Below, piece by piece: positions 1-5,875 of a stretch of DNA of 31,204 nt. The DNA is from Bacteroidales bacterium UBA4788 (GTDB lineage Bacteria; Bacteroidota; Bacteroidia; Bacteroidales; VadinHA17): assembly GCA_002402965.1 (NCBI GenBank), contig DHGW01000093.1, forward strand, positions 467-31,670. Reading direction: 5' to 3'. Both the position numbers and the translations under genes were made by a program. Each line of letters starts with the position of its first letter. Positions within the stretch are counted from its first letter, which is position 1. The notes below the pieces were generated by a model. That model saw nothing but the letters and a program-made list of their open reading frames with translations. It searched no databases and had not been told where the DNA came from.

Positions 1-366
1 ATTCCTCACTGCTGCCTCCCGTAGGAGTCTGGTCCGTGTCTCAGTACCAGTGTGGGGGACCACCCTCTCAGGACCCCTAAACATCAAAGCCTTGGTAAGC
101 CGTTACCTTACCAACTAGCTAATGTTACGCATGCCCATCCCGTACCGCCGGAACTTTAAATATCAAAAGATGCCTCTCAATATTTCCATGGGATATTAGT
201 CCGAATTTCTCCGGGTTATCCCCCTGTACAAGGTAGGTTACATACGCGTTACTCACCCGTCTGCCGGTCGCCACCAAAGTATTGCTACCTCGTGCTGCCC
301 CTCGACTTGCATGTGTTAAGCCTCCCGCTAGCGTTCATCCTGAGCCAGGATCAAACTCTTCATTGT
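1..366 (-). rRNA. rrs: 16S ribosomal RNA, 5' part (continues off the left edge)
   Basis: Read on the minus strand, the segment begins at about 366 with the conserved 5' end (GAAGAGTTTGATCCTGGCTC) and continues through the CAAGTCGAG, GGGTGAGTAACGCG and GACACGGACCAGACTCC signatures. It reaches the universal site ACTCCTACGGGAGGCAGCAG next to the window edge, so it covers roughly E. coli positions 1-370. The 5' end is set by alignment to the E. coli mature end and could be off by a few bases. The variable regions look Bacteroidota-like. The rest of the 16S, the 16S-23S spacer and the 23S lie outside the window. Confidence 0.97.
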
Positions 367-442
367 AATATTTCATTTCTTAAATATCCATCGAAGATCA
401 ATCCGGTCTCTTCAAAAACTCAATCGAAATCGCTAGGTTTTT

Positions 443-460
443 GGCGAGATCTCTCTCGCC
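443..460 (-). other. Hairpin in the 16S leader transcript
   Basis: A perfect 7-bp inverted repeat (GGCGAGA / TCTCGCC, 4-nt loop) lies in the leader between the proximal rRNA promoter and the 16S 5' end. No U-tract follows on the minus strand, so it is not an intrinsic terminator. A role in leader folding or pre-rRNA processing is inferred only. Confidence 0.5.
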
Positions 461-531
461 TGTGTGCTACTACTTCATCAATAATTCAAAGAACTTTTTC
501 CCTGTTCCTTTTTTTTGAAGGCAAGGGACGA

Positions 532-562
532 CAAAGATACTGAACTCTCTTTTCTCCACCAA
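532..562 (-). promoter_or_regulatory. rRNA promoter P2 (proximal)
   Basis: On the minus strand a perfect Bacteroidota -7 element TATCTTTG (532-539) is preceded by TTG at 560-562 with a 20-nt spacer. The consensus for the primary sigma factor of this phylum is TTG, about 19 nt, TAnnTTTG. Transcription would start near 525 and give a leader of about 160 nt before the 16S. Confidence 0.75.
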
Positions 563-595
563 ACTTTTTCCGAAGTTTTTTCCAACTTTTTTCCG
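563..595 (-). promoter_or_regulatory. Phased A-tracts upstream of P2 (UP-like element)
   Basis: Three T-runs on the plus strand (565-569, 576-581, 587-592) recur with an exact 11-bp period, i.e. A-tracts in helical phase directly upstream of the P2 -33 element. Such curved or UP-element DNA is typical upstream of strong rRNA promoters. The role is inferred from position. Confidence 0.5.
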
Positions 596-674
596 CCCTT
601 CCCAGGGCTGACTCCGAAAGTCCATCTTGTCAAATCACTCTTTCAGGGAACGTGCTTTTCTTTAAAAGCGGGTG

Positions 675-704
675 CAAAGATATGGAGCTTTTTCAATAAA
701 ACAA
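675..704 (-). promoter_or_regulatory. rRNA promoter P1 (distal)
   Basis: Minus strand: TTG (702-704), 19-nt spacer, TATCTTTG (675-682), a full match to the Bacteroidota primary-sigma consensus. It lies about 140 bp upstream of P2 and shares the identical -7 octamer, which suggests tandem promoters for one rRNA operon. Confidence 0.8.
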
Positions 705-710
705 ATTATT

Positions 711-738
711 CCAACTTTTTTTTGACTTTTTTTCGTTT
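711..738 (-). promoter_or_regulatory. Phased A-tracts upstream of P1
   Basis: T-runs at 716-723, 727-733 and 736-738 on the plus strand are A-tracts spaced about 10-11 bp immediately upstream of the P1 -33 element on the minus strand. They look like a second UP-type activating region. Confidence 0.45.
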
Positions 739-740
739 CA

Positions 741-972
741 AAACCCGATAATAATTCCGAAGTATAATTTATACCTTAATATTATAGAGCAAAAACCTGT
801 CCTCATCATCCGGCGCCGGTATTGCCTGAGCATAAACTGATCCATCCCCAACTGGCACCTCCAAACTCCGTCACCCGGCCCCTCACATGCTGACTCAGCA
901 GAAAAAAATGAAGATCCGGCCAAAAAAATGACACCAATGTATTATTAAATGTCTTTGGATTGAAATATTTCT
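741..972. other. Intergenic stretch without a recognisable gene
   Basis: Short open frames exist here but none has a recognisable protein sequence, start context or conserved motif. I see no repeat, tRNA or terminator. It separates the rRNA promoters from the structured element that begins near 973. Confidence 0.5.
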
Positions 973-1080
973 TAATTTTGAAATGGGCGGTCCCCTACCT
1001 CGCCGACCCTTTCTGGGTCCATATTTTGACGAATGTATATTTGACTAACATATGAATGGGGACCGCCTTTTTATTTTATA
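973..1080 (+). ncRNA. Candidate small structured RNA with terminator-like 3' end
   Basis: A perfect -7 octamer TAATTTTG (973-980) is followed within about 6 nt by GGCGGTCCCC (986-995). The exact complement GGGGACCGCC lies at 1058-1067 and runs straight into TTTTTATTTTAT. The predicted RNA of about 85-95 nt would have its two ends paired by 10 bp, an internal GACCC/GGGTC hairpin (1005-1019) and a 3' U-tract. The -33 element is weak: the nearest TTG is only 15 nt upstream. A remnant of a small mobile repeat with inverted ends, or a lone terminator with a large loop, would also fit. I cannot assign it to a known RNA family. Confidence 0.4.
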
Positions 1081-1160
1081 GGTAATCTATATAACTGAAA
1101 TTTCTGGTTTTTGTTGCATTTTGGGTTAAGTCCACAGCCAGATTTCAACCCTCGTGATAC

Positions 1161-1168
1161 TATATTTG
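1161..1168 (+). promoter_or_regulatory. Candidate -7 element for the TPM-protein gene pair
   Basis: TATATTTG matches TAnnTTTG exactly and lies 29 bp before the ATG at 1198, giving a plausible short leader. No TTG is present at the right distance upstream, so support is partial. Confidence 0.35.
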
Positions 1169-1197
1169 GTATATTATCATCAAATTACGATAGATCA

Positions 1198-1849
1198 ATG
1201 AAAACTGTTCTTTCGGAAAATGACAAGGACCTCCTGGAGAAGAAAGTAGCCAGGGCTGAAGAACAAACGAGATCCCAGATAGCACTTGCAACAGTCATAC
1301 ACAGTGACAATTACGCAGAAATTCCATAAAAGGCCTTTGCCCCCTGGAATCTCAGTGTCCGGGTTGCTGGCACTTTCGGGAAATCTCCTTTTCCCGGGCT
1401 GGATACAGGGGTTGGCCGTTCTGATTACTGTACTCGCAATGCTTGCAACCGGTGCGGTTATGGCTCTGCTAACGATTCTTCTTCAGGGATTTGCACGACT
1501 TTTTCTGAATGACAGCCGTGCCGAAACAGAAACCAGGCATTATGCAGAATCTCTTTTCCTGTCAAGACAGCTATTCCTGACAAAACATCGGACAGGAATC
1601 CTCCTTCTGATAAGTCTTTTTGAAAAAAAGGTTGTGATCATACCTGATAAAGGTATATGCGACCATGTGAGCAATACTGATATTCAAAGGGTAATAAAAC
1701 TGATGAAAGCTCCCCTCGGGAGAAATGAATTTCGTCTTTCTATGGAGATTGCGGTTGATGAACTGACCAGGATAATTGAACCGTTGACGGCTGACGATAT
1801 AACCAGTAATGAATTGTCGGACAGAATTATTGAAGAAAGAGGACTATGA
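1198..1849 (+). pseudogene. COG3762-like TPM-family membrane protein, frame broken near codon 44
   Basis: The first frame (ATG at 1198) encodes an N-terminal segment typical of the family (...EEQTRSQIALATVIHSDNYA...) and stops at TAA 1327-1329. The homology continues in the next frame to the TGA at 1847-1849, through two hydrophobic segments and the C-terminal part with the family-like string HRTGILLLISLFEKKVVII. One extra base between about 1286 and 1330 explains everything. Alternatively a TGG-to-TAA type change is combined with one extra C in the C5 run at 1340-1344, because KAF just after the stop still looks native. The only start in the second frame is a TTG with no homologous N-terminus. 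The gene ends in an ATGA overlap with the YgcG-like gene, its usual partner. Pseudogene versus sequencing error is undecided. Confidence 0.7.
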
Positions 1850-2808
1850 AAGCAAATCCGATTATCATCCTGGTTATTGCCGCGCTCCTGTCAGCCTTCG
1901 CTGTCCCTGATACTGATGTGCCATTCCTTACCGGCCGTGTAACAGACAATGCCTATTTACTGTCAGCTGAAACCCACAGCCTGCTGACCGACAGCCTGAA
2001 GGCCCATGAAATGAGGACAACGAACCAGGTCGTCATTCTGACAATTCCGGCTATAGGAGGTGAAAGCATCGAAGAGTATTCAAACCGGGTCTTCAATGAG
2101 TGGAAACTTGGGCAACAAGGCAAAGATAACGGTGTTCTTATCATAGTAGTACCCGATGAAAGGCGGATGCGGATTGAGGTAGGCTACGGCCTTGAAGGCA
2201 TACTGACAGATCTGACCGCAAGCAGGATAATTCAGTTTGTCATGACACCAAAATTCAGGGATGGCGATTACGAGGGCGGTATCGTTGACGGGGCACTGGC
2301 AGTCATTGATATTCTTGAGGGAGGCTATCTTGATGAAGGATTAGCTTTTGTGGAGACAGGTGACTCTGAAGGTGCCGGATTATCTGGTCTGGACGGCCCC
2401 GATCTTACAATTACCGAACGGATCCTGTTCGGAGCTTTTATTTTTGGCATAATCGGCCTGTTTACCGTTTTCGGGATAATGACGCCGGGATTTGGCTGGT
2501 TCCTGTACATTTTCCTGATACCGTTCTGGGCAATGTTCACCATCGTTGCTGTCGGCACCAAAGGAGCCCTGGTCTGCCTGATAAGTTACCTGATACTCTA
2601 TCCCGGTGCTAAACTGTTTCTGAATAATTCAGAATGGTACAGGAAGGCCAAAACGGATTTGAAGACGAAGGGCAAGGCATCAATTGGAGGATTTACCTTT
2701 GCATCGGGCAGATCAGGTAGTTCCTGGAGTTCAGGCGGCGGTTCATCCGGAGGCTTCTCCGGCGGAGGCGGCAGATCAGGCGGTGGCGGATCATCGGGAA
2801 GCTGGTGA
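1846..2808 (+). CDS. YgcG-like TPM-domain membrane protein (COG1512)
   Basis: The 320-residue protein has a signal peptide (about 1-21), then a TPM domain (about 29-160) with the family pattern: a TGRVTDNAYLLS opening, a VVILTIPAI strand, the NEWKLGQQGKDNGVLIIV core and the RIEVGYGLEG motif. Two or three hydrophobic segments follow (about 190-260), then a low-complexity Gly/Ser-rich tail (about 278-320) ending SGSW. That architecture is characteristic of YgcG/TPM proteins. The domain is exported and membrane-tethered; its biochemical role is unsettled (envelope maintenance, phosphatase-like or photosystem-repair-like functions are reported for relatives). The start overlaps the previous stop (ATGA), implying translational coupling. 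No lemA gene is present nearby although the family often lies beside one. The 3' end overlaps the convergent DUF1287 frame by 18 bp. Confidence 0.85.
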   Translation: MKANPIIILVIAALLSAFAVPDTDVPFLTGRVTDNAYLLSAETHSLLTDSLKAHEMRTTNQVVILTIPAIGGESIEEYSNRVFNEWKLGQQGKDNGVLIIVVPDERRMRIEVGYGLEGILTDLTASRIIQFVMTPKFRDGDYEGGIVDGALAVIDILEGGYLDEGLAFVETGDSEGAGLSGLDGPDLTITERILFGAFIFGIIGLFTVFGIMTPGFGWFLYIFLIPFWAMFTIVAVGTKGALVCLISYLILYPGAKLFLNNSEWYRKAKTDLKTKGKASIGGFTFASGRSGSSWSSGGGSSGGFSGGGGRSGGGGSSGSW

Positions 2809-3407
2809 CGAAGCAAATCCACTCAAAGCCGGATAGATGTAATGACCTGTTATTTTATACCTGAAGAGACAGTCTTCAAGTACCTGTCCACTGCCGATAT
2901 TGTGTACGATCAGGTATCTCTCGCCGTCAGCCGATCGTTTGCCTGAGACTATCCCGACATGCATGACGCCGCCGCCAAGGCTCCGGAATACGATTTCACC
3001 CGGTGCATAGTCTTCCGCCCTCAGGGAGACAGGTTTCGGGGAACCGTGCCTGGCGAAGTATATCATGAGGTTAGGAGCCCTCCTGTGGTCTGTGTTTGCA
3101 TCCGGACGTGACAGCCCCCACAGCTTCGGATATTTGTCGAAGTTGGCCAGCATGTCTTCATGAACCTCCTTCTGGAGGTCGATGCCGGCTTTTCTGTAAG
3201 CACGGATTACTACATCGGTGCAAACGCCCCTGTCGGCAGGCACATCACCGTTTGGATAAGATATGCTGTAATATCCGGGATCATATGAGACAGCCTGGCT
3301 TGTCAATTCAACAGCTGCATCGGCCAGACAGGTTGAAAAGTTGTTCTGCCCGTATAGAACAGTGAATGAGCATAGTGCAAATAAAAGAATATTTTAAGGC
3401 CTTTCAT
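2791..3407 (-). pseudogene. DUF1287 family protein with frameshift in the signal peptide
   Basis: The main body from about 3330 down to 2791 is a clear DUF1287 protein (predicted periplasmic, NlpC/P60-like fold): YPNGDVPADRGVCTDVVIRA holds the family Cys, and GEIVFRSLGGGVMHVGIV holds the family His. The in-frame sequence further upstream encodes a hydrophobic leader (ILLFALCSFTVLYG) with no ATG. An ATG at 3405-3407 with a matching start (MKGLK) lies in another frame. Adding one A to the A4 run (plus-strand T-run 3392-3395) joins both into an ordinary signal peptide. As written, only a TTG at 3306 could start the body, and that form would lack the export signal. Either a true 1-bp deletion or a homopolymer error. 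Confidence 0.7.
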
Positions 3408-3503
3408 GGGAAGGAAGGGGGCTGCTGAAATAAATTAACTGAACTGAATTTATAAATATTTCAGGTGCAAGTCAAGAATTTATCATTTATGCCATATCTT
3501 ATC

Positions 3504-3920
3504 CTAAAACACAATAGCTTTATTTCTGCCACATTCAATGCACCTCCCGACGATAACTTCCTCGTCAAAAAAACCCGGGATCCCTGCTTCTCCTTCAATT
3601 CGTTCACATTGTCCTGACAGAAAGGTCCTGTTCCCGCACTCGCATTCCGGTCTCTCCTCACTCTGTTTTTCCCGGTGATTCCCGGTAAAGGTAAACAACC
3701 GCATCAGGTAACCGCATGCTTTGCATTCTCCCCAAATTAATCCACTGAAGTTCCATATCTCAGACCCGGTGTGATGCTCAACGGTTAACCTGAAAACTGA
3801 CGATTTGCATGAAGTGCATACAAAAAGGGTGAAATTATGAAAGCAGTCAGGGTAATTATGACTGTTCAGGCTCTAACCGGCAAAATCAGACAGTTCAGAA
3901 ACGATGTTATCAGGGAACAT
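3504..3920 (-). pseudogene. Cys-rich zinc-ribbon protein with in-frame TAG at codon 16
   Basis: Starting at ATG 3918-3920 the frame reads MFPDNIVSELSDFAG, then TAG (3873-3875), then is open to 3504. The open part contains four CxxC or CxC pairs (VCTSCKSS, GECKACGYL, ECECGNR, GRCIECGRN) plus SGQCERIE, consistent with two zinc-binding ribbons in about 138 residues. No ATG, GTG or TTG occurs after the stop until about codon 73 (ATG at 3704), so the N-terminal zinc pair cannot be made without readthrough. TAG is a normal stop elsewhere in the window (16938-16940), so recoding is unlikely. It lies 12 bp after the preceding membrane-protein gene and was probably its operon partner. No function is assigned. 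Confidence 0.65.
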
Positions 3921-3932
3921 CTCAGGGCAGGC

Positions 3933-4514
3933 TTATTGTTTAAATATCTGATCGGAGAGAATTCCGGCAACCAGGCCTCCTATTATGCATAAACCCGAAA
4001 AGGCAAGCAACAGAATACCGATCAGTACAGATAAAACAGGCCTGCTCTCCCTGATCTGGATGAAGTATTTGTCGTAATCAACCATTTTGACATTCAGGAG
4101 CCTGATCAGCGTTTGCTCCACGCCCGGAACAGTTGATCCTTCGGACAGTTGCAGGACATACTTGCCCGGAGGTGCTGAAAACCGGGCAATCTCCATCCTT
4201 GCGGTTGTCCCGTTATTTGTGTTCGGTCTAAGAATGAAGGATGAAAGTTTCAGGCTCTGACCTGTTGACCTGTCAATTAATTCAGGCTTGAATTCATCAA
4301 GAGGCGCTCTTCTGAAATACTGTCCCCTGTGCCATACAGCATAAGTGCCAGATTCATTCAGGGTAAACTCTGCAGATTTCTGCGAATATGGTATCTCAAG
4401 GATTATTTTTCCGCTGAAAGCTTTCTGGACAAATTTCAGGGATAACAGAAGGACTATGATCCCTAGCGGAATTAAACTGAAAAAGAAGATTTACATCGGC
4501 CGGGATTTTTTCAT
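3933..4514 (-). pseudogene. Two-TM membrane protein with in-frame TAA at codon 8
   Basis: From ATG 4512-4514 the frame encodes MKKSRPM, then TAA (4491-4493), then stays open for about 185 codons to 3933. The open part starts with a strong TM segment (IFFFSLIPLGIIVLLLSL), continues with a beta-rich extracytoplasmic region (AEFTLNESGTYAVWHRG, then APPGKYVLQL) and ends with a second TM (VLIGILLLAFSGLCIIGGLV). This layout is seen in small bacterial membrane proteins of unknown role. The first usable ATG after the stop is at 4196, which would delete the first TM and most of the beta domain. An intact promoter lies just upstream, so the loss appears recent. Confidence 0.65.
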
Positions 4515-4530
4515 TAATATAATGTTGAAT

Positions 4531-4561
4531 CAAATTTACTTGCTTTTTGTAAACCTGTCAA
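4531..4561 (-). promoter_or_regulatory. Promoter of the membrane-protein/zinc-ribbon gene pair
   Basis: Minus strand: TTG (4559-4561), 20-nt spacer, TAAATTTG (4531-4538), close to the Bacteroidota consensus. The predicted start is near 4525, about 11 nt before the ATG at 4514. The promoter appears intact although both downstream genes carry nonsense codons. Confidence 0.6.
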
Positions 4562-4570
4562 ATAAACATG

Positions 4571-4605
4571 ATTTACAGTCGGGATGCTCTGACCAACTGA
4601 TCCCC
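4571..4605 (-). pseudogene. tRNA 5'-half remnant
   Basis: On the minus strand GGGGAT is followed by CAGTTGGTCAGAGCA, matching the acceptor 5' strand and D-arm of the adjacent tRNA-Ala with about 6 nt missing between them. It then continues as an anticodon-arm-like CCCGACTGTAAAT. No matching 3' half follows, so it cannot fold as a tRNA. It lies just beyond the tRNA operon terminator. It may be a decayed tRNA or a duplication scar. Confidence 0.45.
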
Positions 4606-4611
4606 GGACAA

Positions 4612-4644
4612 CAAAAAAAGAGCCTTCATTGCTGAAGACTCTTT
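4612..4644 (-). terminator. Intrinsic terminator of the tRNA-Ile/tRNA-Ala operon
   Basis: Minus strand: a 12-bp stem (AAAGAGTCTTCA / TGAAGGCTCTTT, one G-U) closed by a GCAA tetraloop and followed by a T-run, beginning 2 nt after the end of tRNA-Ala. This is a textbook rho-independent terminator and shows that the tRNA transcript ends here rather than continuing into rRNA. Confidence 0.9.
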
Positions 4645-4645
4645 G

Positions 4646-4719
4646 TGGAGATTAAGGGAGTCGAACCCTTGACCCCCTGCGTGCAAGGCAGGTGCTCTGA
4701 CCAACTGAGCTAAATCCCC
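4646..4719 (-). tRNA. tRNA-Ala (anticodon TGC)
   Basis: The 74-nt minus-strand cloverleaf has acceptor GGGGATT / AATCTCC with discriminator A, D-arm GCTCAGTTGGTCAGAGC, anticodon loop CTTGCAC (TGC) and T-arm GGGTTCGACTCCC. CCA is not encoded. It lies 74 nt downstream of tRNA-Ile in the usual Ile-Ala order, but outside an rRNA operon. Confidence 0.96.
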
Positions 4720-4793
4720 GATTGTATTGTCGATTGTCGATGTGCGATTTGCGAAGCTAATCGCCAATCGAAAATCGGAAATCGCCAATTCCG
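4720..4793. repeat. AATCG/CGATT-rich spacer between the two tRNAs
   Basis: The 74-nt spacer is dominated by short units of the type AATCG and its complement CGATT (at least three CGATT and four AATCG), including GCGATTT and AAATCGC in inverted order, so the transcript could pair on itself. It may help tRNA processing or may simply be a local short-unit repeat; no function is shown. Confidence 0.4.
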
Positions 4794-4867
4794 TAGTCCC
4801 ACCCAGAGTTGAACTGGGGACCTCTACATTATCAGTGTAGCGCTCTAACCAACTGAGCTATGGGACT
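4794..4867 (-). tRNA. tRNA-Ile (anticodon GAT)
   Basis: The 74-nt minus-strand cloverleaf has acceptor AGTCCCA / TGGGACT with discriminator A, D-arm GCTCAGTTGGTTAGAGC, anticodon stem CTACA / TGTAG with loop CTGATAA (GAT) and T-arm CCAGTTCAACTCTGG. CCA is not encoded. It is the first gene of a two-tRNA transcription unit. Confidence 0.96.
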
Positions 4868-4919
4868 GATAAGCGCACACTATAAAGAACGCCCCGTGAT
4901 TATGAATCATTTGGGGTGA

Positions 4920-4949
4920 CAAAAGTAACGCTTCCTCTTAAACATCCAA
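4920..4949 (-). promoter_or_regulatory. Promoter of the tRNA-Ile/tRNA-Ala operon
   Basis: Minus strand: TTG (4947-4949), 19-nt spacer, TACTTTTG (4920-4927), a full match to the Bacteroidota consensus, with A/T-rich DNA upstream as at the rRNA promoters. The predicted start is near 4913, about 45 nt before tRNA-Ile. Confidence 0.78.
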
Positions 4950-4982
4950 AATATTTTCAAAAAATTTTATCCCTCAGCCTCG

Positions 4983-5022
4983 AAAATGACTCCAGGGACC
5001 ACCGGGCCGGCAAAATGACTCC
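4983..5022. repeat. Short direct repeat, 11 bp, period 29
   Basis: AAAATGACTCC occurs at 4983-4993 and 5012-5022 in the region between the tRNA promoter and the glycosyltransferase gene. The rest of the interval (4950-5130) shows no gene. A weak -7-like TAAATTCG (5104-5111, one mismatch) could serve the downstream gene. Confidence 0.35.
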
Positions 5023-5130
5023 CCTCTATCCTTCTGCGGCCCAAAATAAGCTCCATCCCCCGAGGTTCTGATGGGAATGACGGCGAAGAGTGAGAAAAAT
5101 GGTTAAATTCGCACTGTCATCGGACCCCAT

Positions 5131-5865
5131 ATGTCGAATCTTGTCATAGTACCCACATACAACGAGAGGGAGAACATCACCGACCTCGTTAGGGCAATCA
5201 CGGTACTTCCGGTACCTTTTGACATTCTCGTCATCGATGACAATTCACCTGACGGCACAGCCTCTATCGTAAAGGAAATGATAGTATCATTCCCGAACCT
5301 GCACCTGCTTGAGAGACCTGGCAAGATGGGACTTGGCCGCGCATACATAGCAGGATTCGACTGGGCGCTGCAGCGCGACTATAAGTATATCTGCGAGATG
5401 GACGCGGACTTCTCACACAATCCTGCGGACCTTGTCAGTCTGTGGGATGCCTGCGAGAATGGTGGCGCCGACCTGGCAATCGGATCAAGATACATCTCCG
5501 GCGTGAACGTGGTGAACTGGCCGATGGGCCGGGTGCTCATGTCATACATCGCTTCAATGTACGTCAGACGGGTCACGGGCATGAAGATCATGGACACCAC
5601 GGCCGGTTTCAAATGCTACCGCCGCGAGGTGCTTCAGAATATCAACCCCGGACATATCAGGCTCATCGGTTACGGCTTCCAGATAGAGATGAAATTCACC
5701 GCATGGCAACTGGGATACAGTATTGTTGAAGTGCCCATAATCTTCACTGACCGAAAGGCAGGCACCTCGAAAATGTCAGGAGGCATTTTCGGCGAAGCCA
5801 TGTGGGGTGTACTCCGTATGAAAATTGTCAGTATCTTCAGAAAGCCGCGCAGGACATTAGCCTGA
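5131..5865 (+). CDS. Polyprenol monophosphomannose synthase-like GT2 glycosyltransferase
   Basis: The 244-residue GT-A glycosyltransferase matches the DPM1/polyprenyl-phosphate mannosyltransferase group: N-terminal VPTYNERENI (7-16), nucleotide-binding IDDNSPDGTA (35-44), GKMGLGRAY (64-72), metal-binding DADFSHNP (91-98) and the C-terminal GYGFQIEMKF and FTDRKAGTSKM motifs. No TM helices follow the catalytic domain, so it is the short soluble or peripheral form. It would transfer a hexose, usually mannose from GDP-mannose, to a polyprenyl phosphate at the inner membrane for glycan or protein glycosylation; the donor cannot be read from sequence. The ATG at 5131 gives the full conserved N-terminus. 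The stop is 10 bp before the dihydroorotase start, implying one operon. Confidence 0.87.
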   Translation: MSNLVIVPTYNERENITDLVRAITVLPVPFDILVIDDNSPDGTASIVKEMIVSFPNLHLLERPGKMGLGRAYIAGFDWALQRDYKYICEMDADFSHNPADLVSLWDACENGGADLAIGSRYISGVNVVNWPMGRVLMSYIASMYVRRVTGMKIMDTTAGFKCYRREVLQNINPGHIRLIGYGFQIEMKFTAWQLGYSIVEVPIIFTDRKAGTSKMSGGIFGEAMWGVLRMKIVSIFRKPRRTLA

Positions 5866-5875
5866 TCGTCTAATC

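Noticed and set aside
292..751. Two plus-strand frames over the 16S end and its promoters
   Set aside because: Antisense to rRNA and to promoter elements; no protein-like features.
738..923. A 61-codon minus-strand frame behind the rRNA promoters
   Set aside because: No recognisable sequence and no start context; overlaps the A-tract region.
2598..2822. Pro-rich minus-strand frame (PPPPDLPPPPEKPP...)
   Set aside because: Antisense of the Gly/Ser-rich tail of the YgcG-like protein.
3873..3875. Reassigned TAG codon (suppressor or pyrrolysine-type)
   Set aside because: TAG is a normal stop at 16938-16940 and no supporting tRNA is seen; a nonsense mutation is simpler.
4573..4788. A 71-codon minus-strand frame (AQLVRAPALHAGG...)
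   Set aside because: It is tRNA-Ala read as protein, a common false annotation.
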